From positions 1-16,520 of the forward strand of contig JAHHTS010000047.1 in the NCBI GenBank assembly GCA_020024475.1: DNA of 16,520 bases. Direction: 5' to 3'. The first letter of the stretch is position 1, and the number at the start of each line of letters is the position of its first letter. The stretch is from Oscillospiraceae bacterium (lineage in GTDB: Bacteria > Bacillota > Clostridia > Oscillospirales > Ruminococcaceae). Below, piece by piece: positions 7,086 through 14,467 of the stretch. Under the pieces are notes generated by a model. It did no database searches. It was not told the DNA's origin and saw only the letters and a program-made list of their open reading frames with translations. Both the position numbers and the translations under genes were made by a program.

Positions 7086-8216
7086 TTATTTTTTTCCTTG
7101 TAATAATAAGCTTCTTTTGTATGCTTCCACGCTTGTATTGTAAGACATATTTTCTACCCATATGAAAAAATCAAATGAAGGTTCTTTATCAGACAATATG
7201 GTAGCAACCTCTTTTTTTAGTTTGAGTTCAATGTTTTCATAAAAGTATTCAATACCACGTTCTAAAATGCCCCCTTTTGTGGCGGCATTTTTGGTATCTT
7301 GAATGAGTTTCAGTTTTGTTTCATATTGTATTGGGAAAACATTCAGAGCAAATGAACACATATCAATATACTTTGCGTCCGTACCTGTTACCATGTCTTT
7401 GTTTTTCATTGTGAATTTATTTAGTCCATTAAACCATGAATTCATAAAGGAATTTATAAATTTGGCTAAAGTATCAGGAATTTTTTCACTTTCAAAATCA
7501 CCTATTTTAGGTAAATTTTTAAAAATATCATATTGCGACTTACGCATAGCACTACCGATTGTGTTTATAGATATGTTATATCCAAGATTATTACAAACTT
7601 CATTTATTGCAAATGAAATTTCATAGCAAATATGACTTGTGATTTTACCAGAAAGCAATACTAAAGAGTCTTTGTCATTTGTTTCTACTGTGTATCCATA
7701 AGCTGACATACATTCTAGTAAAATTTTTTTTCTATTTTCAGGCCATTGATGATATGCATAGGATATATAGTTAATCCCAATAGGAGATAAGTCATAACCA
7801 CAAACATTATCAATAATATTAGGAAGAATTTTTACGACATTGACATCACCACCTAATTTTTCACATATCCAATCAGATGATGGTGACGGGATAAAACTAT
7901 ATAAATCAGGTAAAGCTATATTAGATTCTTTGCATTTTTTATAGTATGGTTTAAGGATGTTCTCAACAATATCCGGTGCAATTTCAGGTGGAGGAGAAAA
8001 AATTATTATAGTAGGATTTTCTCTTTCCAAAATTTCAGTTGAATTGTTTACACTAACATCGAAACCTAGTTCGGCACTACGCTTTTCGACATCTTTAAAA
8101 TGGCCCTTTATACCAAATGCTATATCTTTTAAATTATTAGTTTTAGAAATTTTTTGCATGCCTTTGACCATGTATCCGCCAATAAAACCAGTACCTATAA
8201 CAACAAATTTTTCCAT
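7086..8216 (-). CDS. Pyrroline-5-carboxylate reductase-like NAD(P)-binding protein
   Basis: A 376-residue protein with an N-terminal Rossmann fold: GTGFIGG (8-14) after a beta strand is the dinucleotide-binding loop, and IIIFSPPPEIAPDIVENI (70-87) matches the second half of that fold as in ProC and related reductases. The middle, with KILPNIIDNVCG (129-140), corresponds to the ProC region around its MPN motif, and NAATKGGILERGIEYF (310-325) resembles the ProC PGGTT helix region. It is about 100 residues longer than typical ProC (260-280), with extra helical sequence near 230-300 and a C-terminal tail, so proline synthesis is not assured; an imine or amino-acid dehydrogenase-like activity is also possible. 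The start is supported by AAAGGAG upstream. A strong hairpin lies between it and the upstream gene. Confidence 0.65.
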   Translation of the reverse strand: MEKFVVIGTGFIGGYMVKGMQKISKTNNLKDIAFGIKGHFKDVEKRSAELGFDVSVNNSTEILERENPTIIIFSPPPEIAPDIVENILKPYYKKCKESNIALPDLYSFIPSPSSDWICEKLGGDVNVVKILPNIIDNVCGYDLSPIGINYISYAYHQWPENRKKILLECMSAYGYTVETNDKDSLVLLSGKITSHICYEISFAINEVCNNLGYNISINTIGSAMRKSQYDIFKNLPKIGDFESEKIPDTLAKFINSFMNSWFNGLNKFTMKNKDMVTGTDAKYIDMCSFALNVFPIQYETKLKLIQDTKNAATKGGILERGIEYFYENIELKLKKEVATILSDKEPSFDFFIWVENMSYNTSVEAYKRSLLLQGKK

Positions 8217-8235
8217 AAATACTCCTTTAAAATAT

Positions 8236-8280
8236 AGTGAATTATGGCACGCATATTATATTTGCGTGCCATAATTTACT
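8236..8280. repeat. Long hairpin between reductase-like and ECF transporter genes
   Basis: A 14-bp perfect stem (8240-8253 with 8263-8276) extends to 18 bp (8236-8253 with 8263-8280) with one G-T pair on the plus strand, which is an A-C mismatch on the minus strand. The loop is TATTATATT. On the minus strand the stem is followed by CACTATATTTT and then the ribosome site of the downstream gene, so it may be a weak terminator or an intercistronic mRNA structure. Confidence 0.55.
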
Positions 8281-8296
8281 GCATATTCAATAAATT

Positions 8297-8854
8297 TTAT
8301 TTTTGAAATAGATTAGCTTTTTTTAATGCTGGGTCAAGAAGTTTATAAAGTATGACAGAAATCACAATAGCAATAATAGCATTTGTAACACTTGTCATGA
8401 ATTTTGTTACTAAAACACCCTTGATTGCTTCTGAAGCACTTCCAAGCATAAGCTGCTGTATATATGACTTGAATACATATAATGCAACATATGTAAAAGC
8501 ACCAACTGTAGCTGCCACAATATCTCTAGGTAGCGATTTTTTACCCATGTGAGCAATTGTACCAGCTGCAAAACCCATAGCGAATTTATTTATAAAACTA
8601 ACCCAAAATTCAGGAGCCCACCGTGGGTCAGTAAGGTCAACAATCGCAGTACCGATACCGGCAGCAAGCCCACCAGGAACACCACCAAAAAGTAGTCCTG
8701 CTAGAATACACATACTATTTCCGAGGTGAATTTGTGTTTTTCCACCAATACCCATAGGAATTGGAATCCGTAAAAATTTTGTAGTTATAAATACGAGTGC
8801 AGCCATAACGCCAATAGCTGCTAGTGTTGTTGTGCTAAATTTTTTCTCTTTCAT
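8297..8854 (-). CDS. ECF transporter S component, substrate unknown
   Basis: A 185-residue membrane protein of the energy-coupling factor (ECF) S-component group, the substrate-binding subunit that joins a shared EcfA-A'-T module to import vitamins or similar small molecules. Seen: about six hydrophobic segments; the N-terminal LAAIGVMAALVFITT helix with small residues (AAxxxA-like), used by S components to dock on EcfT; IHLGNSMCILAGLLFGGVPGGLAAGIGTAI (42-71), strongly typical of the riboflavin-transporter-like S-component family; and FWVSFINKFAMGFAAG (83-98). No EcfA/T genes are nearby, as expected for a group II system with a shared module. No riboswitch that I can recognise precedes it. 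AAGGAGAGG gives the start; a TATAAT lies further upstream without a clear -35 box. The substrate is not inferable. Confidence 0.85.
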   Translation of the reverse strand: MKEKKFSTTTLAAIGVMAALVFITTKFLRIPIPMGIGGKTQIHLGNSMCILAGLLFGGVPGGLAAGIGTAIVDLTDPRWAPEFWVSFINKFAMGFAAGTIAHMGKKSLPRDIVAATVGAFTYVALYVFKSYIQQLMLGSASEAIKGVLVTKFMTSVTNAIIAIVISVILYKLLDPALKKANLFQK

Positions 8855-8952
8855 AAAAACCTCTCCTTATACTTAGGAATTTCCCTGTTTATTTGTATAT
8901 AATTATATGCTTTTTTTACAGGAATTGGTTGAATATCATGTTAATTTTAAAA

Positions 8953-8990
8953 AATTATGAATAAATTTTGTTAACAATTTATTCATAATT
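8953..8990 (-). terminator. AT-only inverted repeat, minus-strand terminator-like
   Basis: A perfect 15-bp inverted repeat (8953-8967 with 8976-8990) encloses an eight-base loop. Read on the minus strand it runs straight into six T residues, as an intrinsic terminator does, although its stem is nearly all A-T. It would back up the stronger terminator at 9044-9078 before the ECF gene. The GTTAAC loop core also makes it a possible operator. Confidence 0.5.
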
Positions 8991-9043
8991 AAAAATAAAA
9001 ATATAATCTTAAAGCCTTTTAATGAATAATAAATTTTTATACA

Positions 9044-9078
9044 AAAACGGAGTGAATCGAAAGTCGACACTCCGTTTT
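9044..9078 (-). terminator. Terminator of the nucleoside hydrolase gene
   Basis: An 11-bp stem, AAAACGGAGTG (9044-9054) with CACTCCGTTTT (9068-9078), also contains an inner TCGA/TCGA pairing. T tracts follow on both strands. It lies about 165 bases downstream of the nucleoside hydrolase stop codon and is the clearest end for that transcript. The remaining sequence between 8879 and 9244 holds no gene that I can support. Confidence 0.8.
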
Positions 9079-9244
9079 ATTTTTATATTATGTATAAATT
9101 AAAATTTGTAATTTTAATAGAGTAGAATTTAATCTTTTATTAAAATAACTATTGTAATATGTAATATAACAATTATGATTGGTGTAGAGTTAATAGAATA
9201 TAATTTATTATTATATTACTTTTATAATATTTAAAATTTTAGTT

Positions 9245-10210
9245 TTAATTTATTGTTATATTATTTTCATTATAGAATTTGCACATATTTTTCATCATTT
9301 GTACAAATAATGGCTGATTAACTTTCATAGCAACATGGCAGTTTGCAGGTTTTCCGGATTGACCATTAAAATCAATTACAGTTTCTCCTACATTATCTGC
9401 TTCTTCGTTATCTTCAACCCAAACAAAATAGTCTTCAAAATCAACAACATCTTCATTCATTAATGATGCTATTGCTAGGGCATCGTGTATAATATGATTA
9501 TCTTGACCATTTTCCAAACTATTGAATTTAGAGAATTTAGAAAGTTCTTTAATGAGGTTACTTTTAGGATCATTCCCGCAAAGTGAAATCATTTCATCAA
9601 AATCTTCTTCAGTGATTGCAGCGGAATGAGTTGCATTTAGCCCAACCATATAAACTTCCATTTTTTCAAAAACTTCTTTTGCAGCAAGAGGATCAACCCA
9701 AATATTAAATTCAGCTTTTGCACCTGTGGCGGTCACATTTCCAAATGTACCTCCACCCATAATGTAAAACTTTTTAATATATTTTGGAAGGTCTGGGTGC
9801 CGGCGAAGTGCTGTGGCAATGTTTGTAAGTGGTCCAATAGCAACCAAAACAAGTTCACCATTATATTTGACAGCTTCGTCATAAATGAGCTCCCATGCAG
9901 GTCTTGAGTCTGGTGTTTTAATAGGATTTTTAAACTGTACTGTACCAACCCCACTTTCTCCATGAGTCACTGATGCATCACGAAAATATGGTCTTACTAA
10001 CGGTTTTTCAGCACCAAAACCAACAGTAGCATTCAATCCAAGTGTATCACAAAGACAAAGTGCGTTTTTTCGAGTGAGAACTGCAGGAACATTTCCTTCC
10101 ACTGCCGTAATTGCAACTATGTCAAAACCGGAATATGAGTTTGCGAGTGCGATTGCAAAACTGTCATCAACACCTGGATCGCAGTCGATAATTACAGGAA
10201 TTTTGCTCAT
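9245..10210 (-). CDS. Inosine/uridine-preferring nucleoside hydrolase
   Basis: A 321-residue cytoplasmic enzyme that hydrolyses the N-glycosidic bond of ribonucleosides to ribose and free base, used in purine or pyrimidine salvage. Seen: the calcium-binding signature DCDPGVDD (9-16) close to the N-terminus, THG (82-84), GPLTN (126-130), MGGG (151-154), AEFNIWVDPLAA (166-177) with the conserved Glu/Asn pair, and HDALA (242-246), whose Asp completes the calcium site. All core residues are present and the length is typical. Base preference (RihA, RihB or RihC-like) cannot be told. AAAGAGGT precedes the start, and a good promoter lies immediately upstream. Its neighbour downstream, the ECF transporter gene, is separated by terminator structures, so a shared role is not shown. 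Confidence 0.93.
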   Translation of the reverse strand: MSKIPVIIDCDPGVDDSFAIALANSYSGFDIVAITAVEGNVPAVLTRKNALCLCDTLGLNATVGFGAEKPLVRPYFRDASVTHGESGVGTVQFKNPIKTPDSRPAWELIYDEAVKYNGELVLVAIGPLTNIATALRRHPDLPKYIKKFYIMGGGTFGNVTATGAKAEFNIWVDPLAAKEVFEKMEVYMVGLNATHSAAITEEDFDEMISLCGNDPKSNLIKELSKFSKFNSLENGQDNHIIHDALAIASLMNEDVVDFEDYFVWVEDNEEADNVGETVIDFNGQSGKPANCHVAMKVNQPLFVQMMKNMCKFYNENNITIN

Positions 10211-10244
10211 AAAAATACCTCTTTCATTAAGAATTACTTAATTC

Positions 10245-10273
10245 AATATAACATACAAATAACTATTTAACAA
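10245..10273 (-). promoter_or_regulatory. Promoter of the nucleoside hydrolase gene
   Basis: On the minus strand, TTGTTA (10273-10268), a 17-bp spacer and TATATT (10250-10245), with a TG one base before the -10 box (extended -10). It lies about 35 bases upstream of the start codon, so the message has a short untranslated leader and the gene desert further upstream is not part of it. Confidence 0.75.
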
Positions 10274-10906
10274 TAGCTATAATTAAAAATAATTATTATA
10301 TATTATGGTCAAAAAATAAATAAATTTGCTATTTTATTACAATAGAAAGATAATATGATTATTTATATTGGAATGTATAGCAAAAATGATACAATATGTT
10401 CTATATGAATATATTATAATAATTATCAAAATACTTGTTTGATATTTAAAAATGTATAAAAAACAAAAAAATCATATTAATGATGTATACTAATCAACAA
10501 TTTATTATATGATATAAGTATCATGGCTGATAGCGAAAAGCCCGAATGATAGTCTCTAACAATAAATTTTATGAGTATTTTGAATGAATAATAGTTTAAA
10601 TTTTATAATCTTATATTTGGAAAAAGTTAAAGTGATGTTTGAAATATGTTAGGTATCAAACAGTTAAATTTCTTTTAAGTTATTGACTTAAATAAACAAT
10701 ATTTGAATATATTATAGCTAAAATAAAAATATTTTTAATAATGCATAATCTAAAAAATTAAAAATACATATGTTTATTGTCAGTTACTAATAATAAAATA
10801 TTGATGGACATGATGATGAACTCTATACATAAATAAAACAATTTTTAATTAAGAAAACCTTGAATTTAGAATTTAAAATTTAACTATTATAGAATGTTAA
10901 TAATAT
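10274..10906. other. Gene desert with a GC-richer structured island and motif repeats
   Basis: No gene is supported in these 630 bases. They lie upstream of the nucleoside hydrolase promoter and downstream of the lipid kinase gene, both on the minus strand. Near 10513-10560 there is a short island of higher GC content with two adjacent hairpins (ATGATA/TATCAT and GGCT/AGCC). Two copies of the 13-base motif TGAATATATTATA occur at 10406-10418 and 10704-10716; the second lies just after a TTGACT (10683-10688), so a plus-strand promoter with no gene after it is possible. No clear terminator for the lipid kinase gene is seen. Confidence 0.55.
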
Positions 10907-11791
10907 TTATTTTAATAATGGAATTACTTGTTTTATAACAGTGATATTGGCATTTAGAATGTTTCCACCAAATTCACCATCTAGAGTCCAAGGTGTTTCA
11001 TTTTTAAATTCAAAATCGATTGCATCTGTTTTAAAATATTGGATAAATGAACTGTTATAATTTTGAATAAGCAGTGCAGCAATTATGCTTTGTAAATCAA
11101 TTAATGTTTTAGGTGCTTTAATAAGTATAACTTCAAAAAGGCCATCATTCATTGATACCTCGTCCTTTATTGGAATACTCATTCCGCCAATACTGGTAGA
11201 GTTAGATACAGAGCCATATATGTAATCATCAGTAAAAGTTTCACCATTTACTTTGACTGTTACTGTGTGATACTGACCAATAGGAAGATGCCTTATTCCT
11301 TCTATGACGTAAGCAGCATGACCTAGGTAATTTTTTTGTGATTGAGGTGTTGAATATGAAACCTGAGTAAAAGCACCAAAAGCAGCAATATAATTAAAAA
11401 ATTTATTGTTAAATTTTCCTATATCATAGTAGTATGGAGTACTTTTAAGGATTGCATTTATTGCATTTTTTACATCATGATTTATGCCTAGAGATGCTGC
11501 AAAATCATTTGTTGAACCAGCAGGTATATATGTGAGAAGAGGTTTGTTATTCATTGACATTATGCCATTGATTGTGTGGTTTAATGTTCCGTCGCCCCCA
11601 CAACATATAACATTTTCAAAGGCACCATCTTCGTATTTCAAAACATCTTCGGCTGTAAGAGTGTTGCTTACTGCATATACGGTAACACGATAATTCTCGT
11701 TACATAGAAGTTCAACAGCTTCTGAAATTAACTGAGATGCCAATGCTCTACCGGAATTTGGATTGTATATAAATAAAACTTGTTTTCTCAT
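10907..11791 (-). CDS. Diacylglycerol kinase family lipid kinase (DagK/YegS-like)
   Basis: A 294-residue cytoplasmic, membrane-associated kinase that phosphorylates a lipid alcohol such as diacylglycerol with ATP, feeding phosphatidic acid back to phospholipid synthesis. Seen: NPNSG (10-14), the nucleotide-binding GGDGTLN (65-71), PAGSTNDFA (90-98), IGGMSIPIKDEVSMNDGLFEV (201-221) with the metal-site DGLFE, and LDGEFGG (270-276) near the C-terminus. These are the hallmarks of the DagK/YegS family and the length is typical. GGAGG gives the start. A single-gene unit: upstream lies its own promoter candidate, and downstream is a gene desert. The lipid substrate may be diacylglycerol or another lipid; YegS-type members cannot be separated from DagK by eye. 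Confidence 0.9.
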   Translation of the reverse strand: MRKQVLFIYNPNSGRALASQLISEAVELLCNENYRVTVYAVSNTLTAEDVLKYEDGAFENVICCGGDGTLNHTINGIMSMNNKPLLTYIPAGSTNDFAASLGINHDVKNAINAILKSTPYYYDIGKFNNKFFNYIAAFGAFTQVSYSTPQSQKNYLGHAAYVIEGIRHLPIGQYHTVTVKVNGETFTDDYIYGSVSNSTSIGGMSIPIKDEVSMNDGLFEVILIKAPKTLIDLQSIIAALLIQNYNSSFIQYFKTDAIDFEFKNETPWTLDGEFGGNILNANITVIKQVIPLLK

Positions 11792-11814
11792 AATAAATCC
11801 TCCATACGATATAT

Positions 11815-11843
11815 ATTATAATACATATATTGTTTAGTTTCTA
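11815..11843 (-). promoter_or_regulatory. Candidate promoter of the lipid kinase gene
   Basis: On the minus strand, TATAAT (11820-11815) lies 17 bases after a poor -35, TAGAAA (11843-11838), about 25 bases upstream of the start codon. The -10 is consensus, the -35 weak. Confidence 0.45.
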
Positions 11844-11885
11844 GATATTTGTAAATAATTTGATAAAAATATGAAATGAAAATGT

Positions 11886-11982
11886 ATAAACTAAAAAATA
11901 TTATATTTTTTATTCAGTTTATGATAAAATATGTAAATTTTTAATTTTGTTATGGGTTTACCTTTTAGTAATAATTATTACT
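11886..11982. repeat. Two AT-rich palindromes between divergent genes
   Basis: A stem-loop joins 11886-11900 with 11104-relative partner arms at 11104+800, that is 11904-11911 and 11916-11922 (15 bp with a four-base bulge). A perfect 16-bp palindrome, AGTAATAATTATTACT, lies at 11967-11982 and is followed by seven Ts. They sit between the divergent lipid kinase and nrdD promoters; an operator or a weak terminator role is possible but unproven. Confidence 0.35.
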
Positions 11983-12016
11983 GATTTTTTTGTGCAAAAG
12001 ATAGAAAAAGACAAAA

Positions 12017-12032
12017 AAGCTATATATTGATA
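12017..12032 (+). promoter_or_regulatory. NrdR box 1 upstream of nrdD
   Basis: The core CTATATATTG (12020-12029) fits the NrdR operator consensus (CwATATATwG within a 16-bp palindrome). Its centre is 32 bp from box 2, three helical turns, the spacing known for paired NrdR sites. It lies just upstream of the -35 box. NrdR represses ribonucleotide reductase genes in response to ATP/dATP. Confidence 0.85.
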
Positions 12033-12041
12033 ATTTTGTTA

Positions 12042-12070
12042 TTGAAATGCACAATATATAGTGATACAAT
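12042..12070 (+). promoter_or_regulatory. nrdD promoter
   Basis: TTGAAA (12042-12047), a 17-bp spacer and TACAAT (12065-12070), with TG at 12062-12063 forming an extended -10. The spacer is filled almost exactly by NrdR box 2, so NrdR binding should block RNA polymerase directly. The start codon is 80 bases downstream. Confidence 0.8.
12049..12064 (+). promoter_or_regulatory. NrdR box 2, within the nrdD promoter spacer
   Basis: The core CAATATATAG (12052-12061), flanked by GCA and TGA, fits the NrdR consensus well. It lies between the -35 and -10 elements and is in phase with box 1. Confidence 0.88.
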
Positions 12071-12150
12071 GAAATAGCAAATTAAAGACAAAACTAATAA
12101 TGTTTAATTTACTTAAAATAAAAAATATAGAAGGATAAAGGTATTATTAA

Positions 12151-14298
12151 ATGGAAAATATCACTGTAATAAAGCGTGATGGTCGTAAGGTTGAATTTGA
12201 TGCTTCAAAAATAGAGCAAGCTATTCTAAAAGCAATGAAATATGGCAGCGGTATTATAAATGAAAAATTGGCAAATGAGATAAGCCATAATTTTAATACA
12301 GATAAAACGATTGTTACAATTAAAGAAATCGAAGATTATGTTTATGCAGCATTAGTAGATTCCAACGATATGCTCACTGCAAAATGTTATGAAGCATATC
12401 GTGCGGTAAGAGAATATCAGCGTCAGCGTAATACAATTGATAATAAAGTTCTTGGGGTGGTAAATGGGGAGCAGAAAGATGTTCTTTCTTCCAACTCAAA
12501 TAAAAACTCAGCACTTATCTCTACAATGAGAGATCTAGTCGCAGAAGAGGTGTCAAAAGATATTGCATTAAGAATGATGTTACCACCACATTTGGCACAG
12601 GCACATAAAGATGGGCTTATTTACATTCATGACCTAGGACATTATCTTAACCCTTCCTTCAATTGCTGTCTTGTAAATCTTCGGGATATGCTTGAAAATG
12701 GTACGGTTATAAATGGTAAACTTGTAGAAAAGGCTCATTCATTTCGTACAGCATGTACAATTGCAACTCAGATTATTGCTCAGGTTGCTTCAGGTCAGTT
12801 TGGTGGACAGACAATTACACTTGGACATCTAGCACCATTTGTTAGAATTTCAAAAGAAAAATTCTATCGTGATACCAAAAAAGAGTGGGACACAATGGGT
12901 TTCAGTTATACTCAAGAACAGCTAGATAAAGCAGTTGCTTCAAAATTAGCGGAAGAGGTTCGTGGTGGAATTCAAACATTCCAGTATCAGATTAACACAT
13001 TGCAGACATCAAATGGTCAGGCACCATTTCTTTCAGTATTTATGTATATAAATGAATATCCTGAGTATGAAGAAGAAACTGTTATGCTGATTAAAGAGAT
13101 GCTTGAACAGCGTATACAAGGTATGAAGAATGAAGTTGGTGCATGGATTACACCTGCTTTTCCAAAGCTTCTTTATGTTACAGATGAAAATAATATTCAT
13201 GAAGATAGTAAATATTACTGGCTTACAAAACTGGCTGCGGTTTGCGTTTCAAAACGCATGATGCCTGATTTTATCAGCGCAAAACATATGAAACAGAACT
13301 ATGAAGGCAATGTTTTTGGTTGTATGGGCTGTCGTGCATGGCTATCACCATATAAAGGGCCTATAAACAATCAAGAAGGCACATATAAATGGTATGGTCG
13401 TTTTAATATGGGACTTACTTCAATTAACTTGGCTGATGTTGGCCTTTCTGCTAAAGGAGATATGCGAAAGTTTTGGAATATTCTTGAAGATAGACTTGAG
13501 CTTTGCAAAGAGAGCCTTATGCTTCGTTATGATAAACTCAAAAATGTTACAAGCGATGTATCCCCAATTCACTGGCAGTATGGTGCAATTGCTCGTTTAG
13601 GTAAACATGAGCCAATTTATCCATTACTTCAGGATGGTTATGCAACAATAACTTTGGGTTATATCGGACTTTATGAATGTGTAAAATCGCTTATCGGTGA
13701 AAGTCATACAACAGAAAAAGGTCAGCGGCTTGCTCTTGATATTATGAATCATCTTAAAAATAAAATTACTCTTTGGAAACGCCAAACAGGTCTTGGTTTT
13801 GCATTGTATGGAACACCAAGTGAAAGCTTGACAGAATATTTTGCACATACACTCCAAAAACGTTTTGGTGTTATAGAAGGCATAACAGATAGAGATTTTC
13901 TTACTAACTCATATCATGTGTTTGTTGAAGAAGAAATAAATGCATTTGATAAGCTTAAGTTCGAATCACAGTTCCATCCTATTTCTTCTGGTGGTGCGAT
14001 CAGCTATGTTGAATTGCCTAATCTTGCAAATAACCCTGAAGTTATTGAAACATTGATTAAGTATATGTATGAAAATGTGCAATATGCAGAAATGAATACA
14101 AAACTTGACTACTGTATGGAATGTGGGTATGAAGGTGAAATACTTTGCGATGATAATCTTGAGTGGTATTGTCCTAACTGTGGTAACCGTGATAAAGATA
14201 GAATGAATGTTGTTCGTAGAACCTGTGGTTATTTAGGTGAAAACTTCTGGAATGAGGGAAGAACACAAGAAATTAAAGCCCGTGTTCTTCATTTATAA
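12151..14298 (+). CDS. nrdD: Class III anaerobic ribonucleoside-triphosphate reductase
   Basis: A 715-residue cytoplasmic glycyl-radical enzyme that reduces ribonucleoside triphosphates to deoxyribonucleotides without oxygen. Seen: an N-terminal ATP-cone (about 3-92, starting ITVIKRDGRKVEFD), the allosteric site for ATP/dATP; a catalytic barrel with conserved cysteines in SFNCCLVN (169-176) and GNVFGCMGC (386-394), which by comparison with the phage T4 enzyme provide radical and reductant-side cysteines; a zinc site made of CMEC (655-658) and CPNC (674-677); and the glycyl-radical motif RTCGYLG (690-696) with Gly693 as the expected radical site, followed by NFWNEGRTQEI. It is full length. The ribosome site is the modest AAGGATAAAGG. 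The gene is a single-gene transcript between an NrdR-controlled promoter and a terminator; its activase gene nrdG lies in the next unit. Confidence 0.97.
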   Translation: MENITVIKRDGRKVEFDASKIEQAILKAMKYGSGIINEKLANEISHNFNTDKTIVTIKEIEDYVYAALVDSNDMLTAKCYEAYRAVREYQRQRNTIDNKVLGVVNGEQKDVLSSNSNKNSALISTMRDLVAEEVSKDIALRMMLPPHLAQAHKDGLIYIHDLGHYLNPSFNCCLVNLRDMLENGTVINGKLVEKAHSFRTACTIATQIIAQVASGQFGGQTITLGHLAPFVRISKEKFYRDTKKEWDTMGFSYTQEQLDKAVASKLAEEVRGGIQTFQYQINTLQTSNGQAPFLSVFMYINEYPEYEEETVMLIKEMLEQRIQGMKNEVGAWITPAFPKLLYVTDENNIHEDSKYYWLTKLAAVCVSKRMMPDFISAKHMKQNYEGNVFGCMGCRAWLSPYKGPINNQEGTYKWYGRFNMGLTSINLADVGLSAKGDMRKFWNILEDRLELCKESLMLRYDKLKNVTSDVSPIHWQYGAIARLGKHEPIYPLLQDGYATITLGYIGLYECVKSLIGESHTTEKGQRLALDIMNHLKNKITLWKRQTGLGFALYGTPSESLTEYFAHTLQKRFGVIEGITDRDFLTNSYHVFVEEEINAFDKLKFESQFHPISSGGAISYVELPNLANNPEVIETLIKYMYENVQYAEMNTKLDYCMECGYEGEILCDDNLEWYCPNCGNRDKDRMNVVRRTCGYLGENFWNEGRTQEIKARVLHL

Positions 14299-14313
14299 TT
14301 AAAATATTTAATC

Positions 14314-14347
14314 AAGGGACTTCTCATTTTTATGAGAAGTCTTTTTG
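14314..14347 (+). terminator. Intrinsic terminator after nrdD
   Basis: A 10-bp stem, GACTTCTCAT (14318-14327) with ATGAGAAGTC (14332-14341) and a TTTT loop, is followed by TTTTT and then TTTTTT. It separates nrdD from the glycosyltransferase-nrdG-dut unit. Confidence 0.9.
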
Positions 14348-14372
14348 ATTTTTTGAAAAATTGTGTTATAAT
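14345..14372 (+). promoter_or_regulatory. Candidate promoter of the glycosyltransferase-nrdG-dut unit
   Basis: TTGATT (14345-14350), a 16-bp spacer and TATAAT (14367-14372), starting within the T tract of the nrdD terminator. A second TATAAT further down (near 14418-14424) lacks a -35 box. No NrdR box is seen between the nrdD terminator and the glycosyltransferase start. Confidence 0.45.
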
Positions 14373-14467
14373 AAATACCGTGTAATAAATAAAATAAAAA
14401 TAATTTATTGTTAAAATAGTATAATATATTTTATTTATATTGAATGAATTCAGCTGAGGAAATATTT

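Noticed and set aside
7303..8274. Plus-strand open frames across the reductase-like gene
   Set aside because: They are antisense shadows without ribosome sites or recognisable protein features; the minus-strand Rossmann protein explains the region.
8855..8944. Riboswitch in front of the ECF transporter gene
   Set aside because: TTCCTGT and ACAGGGAA can pair, but no conserved core of THF, preQ1, FMN, TPP or cobalamin riboswitches is recognisable.
13394..13857. Open frames overlapping nrdD in other frames
   Set aside because: They lie wholly within the well-conserved nrdD frame and have no independent signals.
14444..14467. Glycosyltransferase start at the upstream ATG 14444
   Set aside because: No ribosome site precedes it, while AGGA sits seven bases before ATG 14468, where the conserved GT2 N-terminus begins.
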